Part shown: positions 48,285-58,690 of the stretch, one piece after another
Layout: each line of letters opens with the position of its first letter
How positions within the stretch are numbered: the stretch's first letter is position 1
Assembly: GCA_914767715.1 (NCBI GenBank)
Contig: OU612070.1
Location: 26,958,025 to 27,022,024, forward strand
DNA length: 64,000 nucleotides
Reading direction: 5' to 3'
Source: Membranipora membranacea
Taxonomy: Eukaryota > Bryozoa > Gymnolaemata > Cheilostomatida > Membraniporidae
Translations under genes and position numbers: made by a program
The notes under the pieces: model-generated
The model's input: only the letters and a program-made list of their open reading frames with translations
What the model was told of the DNA's origin: nothing
The model's database searches: none

Positions 48285-49272
48285 ATGAACAATTTCACTT
48301 CCTTAGCTGTGTTTGCTGTTATTCTTGGTGAGTTTAGGTATCCTTCTATCCCCTTGAATTGTAGCTTTGTTTACAAAAACCCAGATCTCTTATCTTTCTT
48401 TTTTTTCCAATTGCTAAATCCTATATAAAATTCTGTTTGTCATCGGAGCTACATAGAATATGTTTTTCAAATATATGGAACCAGCAAATATATTCTCACT
48501 GCCAGATTCTGCCCTGATAAATAACATCTTGCTCTGATCAAGGAGACTCTAACGCCTCGCTCTGATAATAAAGAAGAAAAAAATTATATTTTGTACAGAG
48601 TATTTTGGGTAGTTTTAACGTTTATACCTTTTACAAAACATGTGCTTGGCCTAGTATGACTTGTACAATTATCACAATTTCCTGTATCACAAAATGGAAC
48701 CTGCCTTTTTTTTATAGGCATTTGCCTTGCTGCATATGCACCTGCTCCTAAGAGAGGAAGTAGCAGCAATGGAGATGGCATCGATGGCGCTGATACCAAC
48801 AATGAAATGAGTGGAGGAAACATGAATGGTGCAGAGGATGGAAGAGGTGGTCATGGAGGGAAAGGCAGAAATGGAGGAGATGACGGTAACAATGGACATG
48901 GTAGCAATGGTGGAAATGATGGTGTTGATGGTAGAGGTGGGAATGGTCAAAATGGTGGAGATGACGCCATGGCTGGACATGATGGGAATGGTCAAAATGG
49001 TGGTGATGATGGTCTAGGTGGTCGTGTTGGAAATGGTGGTGATGATGGCAACAGAGGAGGACACAGAGATGATAACGGAAAAACAGGAGTAACCTTTAGA
49101 GGTGAGTTGAACAAAAGTTTTTTCACCCAAGAAACCCATTCCTGAGATGTCTCTTGCTTGCCTAAATGAAGCATAAGATATGATTGTCTGTTCCATACAA
49201 TATGACATAGATATATTTCAGAATAAAACTTATTTATCTCTATTTTTAGGTCACTATAGCTACGTCAGCTAG
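48285..49272 (+). CDS. Small secreted glycine-rich protein, copy 4 (intact, plus)
   Basis: A non-coding exon (about 47980-48020) is spliced to coding exons 48285-48327, 48718-49101 and 49250-49272, giving 149 aa. MNNFTSLAVFAVILG plus ICLAAYA is the signal peptide, with KR at 26-27. From residue 54 to 128, 20 of 25 consecutive triplets end in Gly (EDG, RGG, HGG, ... NGG, DDG, NRG). The tail is TFRGHYSYVS. The mature part has no Cys and no Pro beyond residue 25. It is very close to copy 1, which lies in inverted orientation in unit 1. Confidence 0.86.
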
Positions 49273-50016
49273 ATAAAGAAAGAGAAAGTGGAACTGTGTC
49301 ATACTTTAATGAGCGAGATAGATGCATTTCGATTGTTTCTTTAACCGTGAAGAAAAATGTTTATTTGATTTACTTGCATAAGAAATGAACATATGGCTCA
49401 AACACTTCTCATTATTACTGTCCTTTTTCATATAAGGTAATAAATCTTCAAATTTCTCACAAAATGCTTGACCATTATGGTGGTATGTTGAAGTCTCTGG
49501 TCCCGAGAATGATCCCGGAATTTTGCAATATCTCCCCAACACCAAACAAGAAGTCCCCTCCATTCATTTTATTTTCATTGCCATTCTGTAGAAAACACTT
49601 ACTCACAACAGAACTTTGTACCAAACTATGGTCATTTACTTACAAAAATTGGATTATGATGTAATGTGCCACCTCCACCTCCACCTCCATATATCATTCT
49701 AAGCTAAACTCATCTTATCTCAATATCTGACATCTGCTGAGCAACATATAACATAGAAATTAACTTTACTGCGCTTTGTGGCAGTTAAGAGTTTGAGTTG
49801 TGTTAAATTTTCTGAATAACTAAGATATCTTCAGTGAATATGCCGCACATTGAATCAATCAAATATTATTTTATACTGATCAAACAAATCAAAGAATATG
49901 ATACAATAGACTATGGTATATTATGATAGAACACAATAAGGTAATTTAAATCCTCATATTGGATAGTACAAGTTAATATAATGATAATAATATTATTATA
50001 TAATACAACTTCTGTC
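49273..50016. other. 3' flank of Gly-rich copy 4
   Basis: Non-coding, homologous to 41633-42342, with AATAAA near 49440. No gene. Confidence 0.7.
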
Positions 50017-50150
50017 CTTCTCACAATTTGTTTTTCCTGTGTTATTGATATGGCACATGGAAAAGTTAAAAACCTGATGGAGTTTGGTGCAGGAAAAGAC
50101 TTAACCCCTTATTGGAAGCCTCAAACTCTACTGTGCAACTTCTGTTCAGC
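50017..50150 (+). pseudogene. Sulfotransferase last-exon fragment, copy in unit 3
   Basis: It starts at the same breakpoint as the unit 2 fragment and includes the start of the GKVKNLMEFGAGKDLTPYWK region and TLLCNFCS. It is cut at 50150 by a deletion that brings in sequence equivalent to about 43160 of unit 2. Confidence 0.88.
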
Positions 50151-52601
50151 TGACATGTCAATAATTTTCTTTTTTTTAAATTTAAGATTTTTTTCTTACA
50201 AAAGCCTTCTGTAGTAGATTGCAGTTATAGTTGTAGGCTGTCTAGTTTGTCCAGGTATCCAGTTATTTAGTAGCCTGAGATATTCAAAATATTTCATCTT
50301 ATAAAAGTTACTTTTGTAGATCTTGTGCTTAATTTGGATTTCTGTCCAAGTCATGGGTAACGGCAGATCAATACAGGAGAATTAGCTTGATACCAAAATG
50401 TGGGCGATTTTGTCAGCTACGTTCTGGTTAGCTTTGTTAGCTAGGTTCTGAGTAGACAAAACTCACAAAACCAACCAGATTGATATCCTTGTTATCACAG
50501 TCATAACCTCCTAGTGAGTACTGATGCATTATGGGTCTCCTGGTATCCATTTCAAGAAACTAAAACTGCTCACAAGTGATAGTTATTTACCGTTGTGATC
50601 GATGTCGCGAAAAGGGGTTGATGACAAATGATGGAGATGTTCATTGTACCTAATTTTGTAGACATCATTGGTATTTGAGTCTTAATTGCAATTTGGAGAC
50701 ACCTTCATGTATCTTTAAACACATACATAAAATACCATAACATAACAAGCTAGTATAGTCAAACTATGATCATGATTCAATATGACGATACATTTGACGA
50801 AGTCTCTACCAATCATATGCTAAGGGTGTTTCCTAGGCAGGCTGTGCTGGCGGGTAAGGGAAGCAATTCCAAATGCAGCAATGAAATATTGACTATTACC
50901 CTGAAGATTGTTGACTGTATCATGTGAATTTTCCATCGTATGAGAAATAGTGTTGCCAATGGCACTGTGTCTATATCTCTTTTAGTGGAGTCCATCTACC
51001 AACAGCTGTTTGTTATTATCATAGACTTATTATAATATCAAGTCTACCTGAATCATATCACGGCCAGCCCTGAATGACGTTTGGGATGGCGATCGCAGTT
51101 AAGGGCAACCAACCTCCTACGGCCATGATTGCCATCTGAAACGTTATTTAGGGCTGGCTGACCCAGACTACATAAAAGTTCACAGTTGCGGAGAGTATAT
51201 TCACTCAAAGATAATTTTACAAAATTAGTAATCAAAAACACATCTGATAGATACTGTGCAAAAGCTATAATCAAACTACTCCAATGTCAACCATATCTTT
51301 GAGTTAACAGGCGTTTAGACCACTTCATGTCTGGAACTATCATCAATCAGAGTTGCCAACTAGGCTCAGAATATACATATTTCTGATGTCATGGTCATAA
51401 TGGTGATAATAAAACTTCAAGAAATGTCAACCCCGGCCTGGATTTAAACTTTGGGATTTGTACCGGGGCCTCCTGCCTCGCAGTCTTTGATGCTATCCGT
51501 TCATCTACACCGCCCCAAAAGCAATGAGTTAACACAAACAAATTGTAACTGAAGTTGAACTGATGATCTTCCCATGGTTCGATAACCTTTAAAATCGCAA
51601 GGACATCGTCATATGAAACCATAGTGTCCATGACGTTATACAAAATTCTGCCTCATATAAATGAGAGTTTCTCCCTCAAATTTTCTTCAGGTATACCACA
51701 GAAAAGATTTCGCTTTGTTTTGGTTCTGAGATAGCTCCCTTGCCTCACTCTTGCAATGAATTATTTGAAGCTAAAATGACCTGCTAATTGAAGAAAAATC
51801 AGCTGCGATCTGATACTCTGAAATAATCAACTGTCATTTGAAACTGACCGAAGGTGATTTAAGAGTAAAATTAACTTTAAAATGTGATTCTTATTTGATT
51901 AAGGTGTGAAGTGGTGAAGTGGGGGAACTATCTTGGTATCAATATAATTATTATTTGAGGCTAATATGCCTTCTGATTGTGAGCTAGAGTCATTCTGATT
52001 CTAAAATCTTTCTGTGAGCATTATTGGATTATCAGTGGCATGTAACAATACTGCCACCAGAGAAGGGAGCATACCACAAGTAAGGAGTCTCACGAAATTC
52101 CCACCGTGCCTTCAAAATCATTGCCTTCTAACTTTAAAACTTCCTGCTTGAAGAGGAAAGTTGCAGATAATCGTTTACGCATTTGATTCATTTAAATTTA
52201 GTATGAGGCTTTAGTGATCACTGTATCTAACAATTTTTGCACTACAATATCTGAGCCCAAAAAAAATCCTAGACCTCTTTTGATATCTTATGGTTTCATC
52301 ATTATCATTTTTGATAGATATTTGAATGCAGATGAATTTTCTTACAAGAATAAGGACAATTATAATAAGTAATGTTTGAGCCATATATTTATTTATTTAG
52401 CAAGTTAATCGAACAAACATTTTTCTTTATTGTTTTCATCTTTGTTAAGGAACTATTGGAATGCACGTAAATAGTAACATTATGATACAGTTCTCAAGCT
52501 AATGAATGTAAAGGTTTTTCAAATAACAAATAGAAGTAGAAAGAGTATACAAACTTGCTGACGAAAATCCAATTACCCTTTTCAACTTTCGCTTTTTTCA
52601 T
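50151..52601. other. Unit 3 sequence between sulfotransferase fragment and Gly-rich copy 5
   Basis: Non-coding. 50.2-50.7 kb resembles 32.0-32.8 kb. A 51050-51170 stretch holds a small inverted repeat (GGCCAGCCCTGAATGACGTT ... AACGTTATTTAGGGCTGGC). The tRNA-like remnant is at 51427-51518. Confidence 0.55.
51427..51518 (-). pseudogene. tRNA-like/SINE remnant, unit 3 copy
   Basis: Third copy of the sequence at 33523-33614 and 43275-43367. Confidence 0.5.
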
Positions 52602-53456
52602 CTAGCTGACGTAGCTATAGTGACATAAAAATAATCAAACATAGTTTTTACCCTGAAATTTATCTATGCAATGCTGTATGGATTAGACGTTCACCTCTTC
52701 CATGCTTCAATTAGGCAAAAAGCCAAAATATAATGAATGGGACTCTCATGTGATAAAATTTTGTTCAACTAACCTCCAAAAGTAACTCCTCCTGTTCTTC
52801 CATTATCATCTCTGCGTCCTCCTCAGCTGCCATCATCTCTACCATTTCCACCACGACCACCTAGACCATCATCACCACCATTTTGACCATTCCCATCAAG
52901 TCCACCAATGGCGTCATCTCCACCATTTTGAGCATTCCCACCTCTACCATCAACCCCATCATTACCACCGTTGCTACCATTTCCATTGTTACCATCATCT
53001 CCTCCATTTCCCCCTTTCCCTCCATGACCACCTCTACCATCCTCTGCACCATTCATGTTTCTTCCTCTCTTAGGAACAGGCGCATATGCAGCAAGGCAAA
53101 GGCCTAAAAGAAGGCAGGTTTCAGTTTGTGATACAACAGACTGTGTCATATTAACTCATCTAATCACATGTTTTATAAGAGGTGTAAACTTTTCAGCTTC
53201 CCAAAATACTCTGTAAAAAATTTGTGAATTTTTTCTTTATTTTCATCAGGGGCACAATCAGGCAGTGAGAATACATTTCCTGATTCTGAATAGCTCTGAT
53301 GACAAACAGATTTGTATATAGGATTTAGCAATTGCAAAACATTTGAAAGATAAGAGATGGGTTTTGGCAATCAAATCTGCAATTCAAGGGGATAAAAGGA
53401 TTCCGTAACTCACCAAGAATGACAGCAAACACAGCTAAGAAGGTGAAATTGTTCAT
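52602..53456 (-). pseudogene. Glycine-rich protein copy 5, nonsense codon and lost acceptor
   Basis: The exon positions are 53414-53456, 52774-53103 and a remnant at 52602-52624. Three defects are visible. A 54-bp deletion just after PAPVPKRG removes the Ser/Asn/Asp-rich linker in frame. AGA has become TGA at 52823-52825, ending the protein at 107 aa before RDDNGRTGG. TTTTAG before the last exon is now TTTTAT, so no AG remains there. The donor is GTTAGT instead of GTGAGT. The promoter and signal exon (MNNFTFLAVFAVILG) persist. A SINE has inserted in the first intron. Confidence 0.88.
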
Positions 53457-53516
53457 CTAAAAACAAAATGAATGATTATGAATGAGATAATTTTAGACTT
53501 CCACCTCATTTCCCAG

Positions 53517-53726
53517 CCAGGAGAGGTATACACCCGAGGGTGCTGGGGGCTGGAACAATCAACAATGCAAGCTCCCCAGTGGGGCTCGAACCCACAACTC
53601 CTGCGGCACTAATCGCCTGGCAGTGAATTGCAAGCGCACTAACCGATTGCGCGATTGCGCCATCTCATCATCCCCAGAAAAGAATGGGTCGATGGCGCTA
53701 ATTAGATAGCCCGCTATTCACATGAA
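53517..53726 (-). mobile_element. tRNA-derived SINE inserted in copy 5 intron
   Basis: The equivalent positions in copies 1 and 3 lack this DNA (CCCAGC is followed directly by ATGGAAATA-type sequence). The minus strand has an A-box-like CGCAATCGGTTAGTGCGC and a B box GTGGGTTCGAGCCCC. This insertion post-dates the unit duplication. Confidence 0.75.
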
Positions 53727-53949
53727 AATGGAAATAAAAGACAGCTTTTAAAAAATCCTATCAAAAAGTCAGAAAATTGCACTAAACAGATTATAATTTA
53801 TGATTACATTATAACAGTTTAATTCAAACATTAATAACATAATGGTAGTATAACTTAAACTGTATCATAATTATGGTACTTACCTTTAAGTTTGTGGGGT
53901 GTCAATCAAGTTTTCAAACTCTGTGATTAGAGTAAGCCACACATCTGCC

Positions 53950-54022
53950 TTTTATAGTGATCAATGCAGATAAATCTTATTAATTATCCGTACCGTTACA
54001 TTGCACACCAGCGTGTGGGGGC
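53950..54022 (-). promoter_or_regulatory. Promoter of Gly-rich copy 5
   Basis: TATAAAA (minus) at 53950-53956, with the shared block at about 53990-54022. It is practically identical to the copy 3 promoter. Confidence 0.72.
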
Positions 54023-56661
54023 AGCAACTTTTTCCGCTTTTGACAGGTGCGAGGTATGTTGAAAAAGAACACTAAAATTGCATATGCTTTCTGGTTGTTG
54101 CTATGACTAATATGTAGGAGATATTTGACTATATGAGGCATTTTTGATTATCCTAGGACAGGAAAACAATGAAGTGGTATCATACGACTGGTACCTAACA
54201 ACAAAAGCTAAATCAATTATTTCTGTGTTTCCATTTTCGCATGGGCATGTCAAATTTACATTTTTTATAAATGACAACATAGACGACAAGGAATTACTTA
54301 ATTAATTATATATTTTAGAACCTCAGTATTTGAAGTTTAAATCATAGATTATGTTATAATGTTCGATCTGTTTATTTTTGTAAAAATGCATTATAGATTG
54401 CTCAAAATATTCACACCGCGGTAAAGCCAATACCAATTGTATATATCATATTTCTCTTGGCTTCATTGATGCCCATGCTTTCCCTGTTACTGAGGTACTG
54501 TAAGGATCAGGTGTGTCAATAGGTATGGCTCTCTCACTTTTTCACCAGGTCAATTTTGATAAAAAATCCCTTATAAAACTACCATCATTATTTCGAATTG
54601 AATTGACTATATTTATGTTTTTTTCATAAACAGGTGCTCAGGGAGCCCATTGTGTTATTGGGGTTATAAGATGATTATACTGTTGTAGCTGTTTCATTAT
54701 CAAAGAAACAAAAGAACATGTGAGCTATCTCCACACAGCTTTCTAAAGTTATTTATTATTAGCAGAGAGGGATTGACCTGGTGAAAATTCATTGACTCCC
54801 ATTATTTTTACCACTGTTCAACTTTGTCGCTGTTATATTTCCCAATCTCCACCATATGTTCGTCTTATTTTAAATTTTGAGTATCAGTCTCAGCATAGAT
54901 AAGATATGGTATGATGTCGACAGACCACCACAGAGTAAGAGATCATATTAGCATCTAAACCATTTGCACCTATAGATAACCACAGAAAACAGGATCATTG
55001 ATTTATTAGAATATTTCTGTTTGTTTCCGACTGGTATGGGTCAGCATTTTGTAACACTTTGTTTTGTCTTGAAAGGTCATGTAATTTATCAACATTCTGT
55101 TGTATCCATCATCATAATTTAATGTCAGTGATATAAGAAAATATTCTTACTCTCGTCTGCCTTTGTTGAGTGATATGTAGCTGCTGCCTCTAGCATTTCT
55201 TTCCATGACAAATCTGCAGTATGAAAAATTTGTTGTTCAGGGTTGATTATAAAAGGTTGATTAAAATCGATTAAAATCCGATCTCTTATCACTCGCCCAT
55301 CCCGAGGCATGGGCGGCGAAATATTATTGCCTTATTGGCGAGGCCGCAATATCTGCGCCAATTTGCTCTCTGTTTGCAGGCAGGTCGGAGCACACCTTGG
55401 GGACCAACCAATCCCCAGTAGAAGATGGACTGCAGTGGGATTGGAACCCACTACCTTCAAAACTTGCGTGTTGAAGTCCGGCGCTCTAACCAACTGAGCC
55501 AACTCCTACTCCTTGTTGTTGTTGTTCAGAAAATAAGATCCCTGATCGTCATTTTACCAGCGGTATATTTTTTTTTTACCAACATCAATTCATATCTTTT
55601 TTTTTAAATAATTACAATTTTAAAATTCAGACGTCACAATGTTCCGATTTTATTGTTGTCATCTAACACTCACAAGCACTGTGTTCTGATTGGCATATCA
55701 TTGTATGAACCTTTTGTTGTTGTTCAGCAACCAAAATGATTGATTGATGTGTTCAGGATAGAATTTTATGCGGTAGGTTTGCAAACAGAAACCAACGATC
55801 CTGTTTTTCTGTGTGTTGTGAAGGAGGTATGAAACCTACACCTTTTCTTATATCATTGTGAGGTTCATAATCAGACTAAGTGAACCAAAGGACCGAACCT
55901 GTGAAAAATTAACAAGTTATGTAAATTCTAAAAATTTCTTTAAAAAATGTTTCGAAATGTGTCATTGAGCTGAATGACCCCTACTAATAACACATGCTAT
56001 TCTAAAACTGCAATCATTTTGAATACCTATTGAACCTAATTATGTTTATCATTAAAACGTGCTCAGTGGATCACCTGTCAATGGTAAACATAAATAGAGT
56101 CAATGGGTATTCAAAAAGTTCACAATTCTAGGGGCTTTTTCAAAATATACAATCTGAAAAGCATTGGAGCCACGGGCTCCTGGCCATCCCTTTGAATATA
56201 TCTCTGATCATCGGAGTACCTCAGAAACATGGATTGCCTATAATGTATCAATTTAGGTGAGAGAAACATGGTATCTACAATTTAGACTGGCCTGACAGCA
56301 ACAGAGATTATGTTGAGAATTAAAAATTGCATTTTCACAGAAGAAAACCAGATTGGGACATGATAAATTAACATACGATTTATGCTTTGACTTCTGAGGT
56401 TTAAAGATATTTAACTAATTCAGTATTTCCTTTTAGCCTTCATTGTCTGATATCTAAAATGTAACACAGGAATAATTAATTAAGGTTTTGTTGGGAGCCC
56501 GGTGTAGGTACCAGTCGGATAAAACCACTTTGATGTTTTTCTGTCCCATAATAATAAAAAATGCCTCCGTAGGCGAATTCCTCCTACAATATGAGCGAAT
56601 GACCCTCAAGTGTCCCATATTTAACATACCTCTGTACCTGTAAAAAGCGGAAGAAGCCGCA
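54023..56661. other. Unit 3 spacer between divergent copies 5 and 6
   Basis: Shared inverted modules plus a SINE at 55311-55507 that the other units lack. No gene. Confidence 0.6.
55311..55507 (-). mobile_element. tRNA-derived SINE, family A, copy 2
   Basis: On the minus strand, a tRNA-like head (GGCTCAGTTGGTTAGAGCGC, B box GGGTTCCAATCCCACTGC) is followed by the family A body, ending in GCCAATAAGGCAATAATA. Best preserved together with the copy at 58514. Confidence 0.85.
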
Positions 56662-56734
56662 GCCCCCACATGCCGTTGTGCAATGTAACGGTATGCATAA
56701 TTAATGTGATTTATCTGAATTGATCACTATAAAA
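56662..56734 (+). promoter_or_regulatory. Promoter of Gly-rich copy 6
   Basis: CCCCCACATGCCGTTGTGCA and ATGTAACGGTATGC, followed by TATAAAA at 56728-56734. All elements are intact. Confidence 0.75.
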
Positions 56735-57082
56735 GGCAGATGTGTGGATTACTCTAATCACGGAGTTTAAAAACTTTTCTGACTACAAGCACTTTCAAGG
56801 TGAATACATTAATTCTGTTACAGTTTTAATTTCTACTACCATGTAGTATCAATGTTTGAATGCTTTCATTTGATTATAATAATCACAAAATAACAAAACT
56901 GCTCAGCACACTTTTAAACCAGTTTCACTTATTCATGATCACTTGAGGACTTATGGATGGGATCTTTTAAAAGCTTTCTTTATCCGTCAAACTTTTTTGT
57001 CTATATTATATATTTCCATGTAGCTAAGAAATGGCGCAGAGGTTTCACATTATCTGAATATATTCAATTATTCTATTTTTAG

Positions 57083-57995
57083 ATGAACAATATCACCTCC
57101 TTAGCTGTGTTTGCTGTCATTCTTGGTGAGTTTAGATATCCTTTCATCCCCTTGCATTCAAGCTTCGATTGCAAAAACCCATCTCTTGTCTTTCATATGT
57201 TTTAAAACTGGCAAAATCCGATACGCGAATCTGTTTGTCAATTATATGCATCCAGCAAATATATTCTAACTGCCAGATTGTGCCGCTGATAAAAAAACAT
57301 CTTGCTCTGATAATAAATAGGAAATTTGTGATTTTTTGTACAGAGTATTTTTGGTGTTTGAAAAATTTACGCCTTCTACAAAACATGTGATTAGCCTAGT
57401 ATAACTTGTACAATTATCACAGTTTGGGGTATCACAATCGGGCACCTGCCTTTTTATTATAGGCCTTTGCCTTGCTGCATATGCACCTGCCCCTAAGAGA
57501 GTAAGAAGCAACAATGGAAACGGCAAAGATGGCGCTGACAGTAACAATGAAATGAGTGGAGGAAACATGGGTGGTGGAGATGATGGAAGAGGTGGTCATG
57601 GAGGGAAAGGTGGAAATGGAGGTGATGATGGTATCAATGGACATGGCAGCAACGGTGGAAATGATGGTATTGATGCTAAAGGTGGAAATGGCAGAACTGG
57701 TGGAGATGACGCCATGGCTGGATATGGTGGAAATAGTGGTGATGATGGCAGCAGAGGAGGACACAGAGATGATAATGGACGGACAGGAGGATGTACCTTT
57801 GGAGGTGAGTTGAATAAAAGTTTATCACCTGAGATACCCATTCCTCGGATTTCACTTGCTTGCCTTAATGATATCAATATCCATACAATATGGCATAGAT
57901 ATATTTCAGAATTAAAATAATTTATCTCTTTTTTTTGGGTCACTTTAGCTACGTCAGCTAGAATAAGAAAGAGAGAGTGGGAAGGGATACTTTGA
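57083..57995 (+). CDS. Small secreted glycine-rich protein, copy 6 (last acceptor lost; altered C terminus)
   Basis: A non-coding exon ends at 56799. The signal exon 57083-57125 gives MNNITSLAVFAVILG and the Gly-rich exon is 57463-57804. The acceptor used by the other copies (TTTTAG/GTCAC) is here TTTGGG/GTCAC and cannot work. The next AG (CACTTTAG, 57941-57948) would give a frame ending at 57995 (143 aa) with a basic tail, ATSARIRKREWEGIL, instead of GHYSYVS. If the intron is retained, the protein ends in ISELK at about 57918. It is the most divergent body (GNGKDGADSNNE, DAKGGNGRTGG) and the only one with a Cys near the end (GGCTFGG). It may be a new variant or an early pseudogene. Confidence 0.7.
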
Positions 57996-58513
57996 ATGTT
58001 CATCATCAGTTTTTATGCACTTTCTTTCGCTATTCATATTAATACAAAAACTATCCATTCATTACCTTGGAAACTGTGTCTTAATGTTATTACTTAGTTG
58101 GATGAATTCCGATTGTTTCTTTAACAATGAAGAAAAATAGTTGTTTGATTTACTTGCAACAGAAATAAACGTATGGCTCAAACACATCTCATTATTACTG
58201 TCCCTATTCTTATAAAGTAATAAATCTTCAAATATTTCTCTCTTTCAAATGTCACTCTCTAAAATCTGTATTTGTTAGACACCTTATAGGCTGGTTCTGA
58301 CATGACTTGACTGGTCAGTGTAATGTTACCAATTGATGGAGTGTCACCTCCCTGGTAACTTAGTACTTCATATTAGGAGTTATCTCCCCTTGTAGTTGAA
58401 TTCATATTGAATTACAAGTGCACACTTATGTCTGTCTCTCAAAATGTTACTCTCTGAAATATGTATTTGTTAGACACCTTTTCCAAAAAAAAATAAGAAT
58501 AAGATAAATAAAA
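57996..58513. other. 3' flank of copy 6 and local duplication
   Basis: 58.13-58.24 kb is the array 3' flank. Then a block of about 50 bases (TTACTCTCTGAAATATGTAT-type, then TGTTAGACACCTT) occurs twice, near 58245-58290 and 58435-58485. No gene. Confidence 0.6.
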
Positions 58514-58690
58514 GGAGGTAGCTCAGTTGGTTAAAGCGCCTGCCCTCAAACGCGCAAGTGCTGGAGGTCTTGGGTTCAAATCCCGCTGCAGTCTACCGAC
58601 TACTGACGCCCCAGGTTTGCTCCAACCTAACTGCAAACTGAGAACAACGTGGTGCCGAATATGGCCGCTTCGCCCTTTATTTAAAAAAAA
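58514..58690 (+). mobile_element. tRNA-derived SINE, family A, copy 3
   Basis: The head GGAGGTAGCTCAGTTGGTTA, B box GGGTTCAAATCCCGC, and body with TTTGCTCCAACCTAACTGCA and GGCCGCTTCGCCC end in an A-rich tail. It is full length and in the plus orientation. Confidence 0.88.

Larger units (their letters stand above)
31316..58240. repeat. Three tandem units, each with a sulfotransferase exon piece and a head-to-head Gly-rich gene pair
   Basis: Unit 1 is about 31316-42342, unit 2 42343-50016 and unit 3 50017 to about 58240. Units 2 and 3 begin at the same point within sulfotransferase exon 5 (CTCACA..TTTGT..CCTGTGTTATTGATATG) and are joined to the same downstream flank of the plus-strand Gly-rich gene. 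This shows tandem duplication with one breakpoint near 31316. Unit sizes differ through later insertions and deletions. Unit 3 lacks about 0.66 kb of unit 2's sequence after 50150. Unit 2 lacks about 1.15 kb that unit 3 has at 50.2-51.4 kb. Unit 1 carries about 1.25 kb extra at 38.87-40.14 kb. Confidence 0.85.

Noticed and set aside
48718-49101. Gly-rich protein as a collagen or RTX calcium-binding protein
   Set aside because: There is no Pro at X/Y positions for collagen, and the nine-residue RTX pattern with a hydrophobic at position 8 is not kept.
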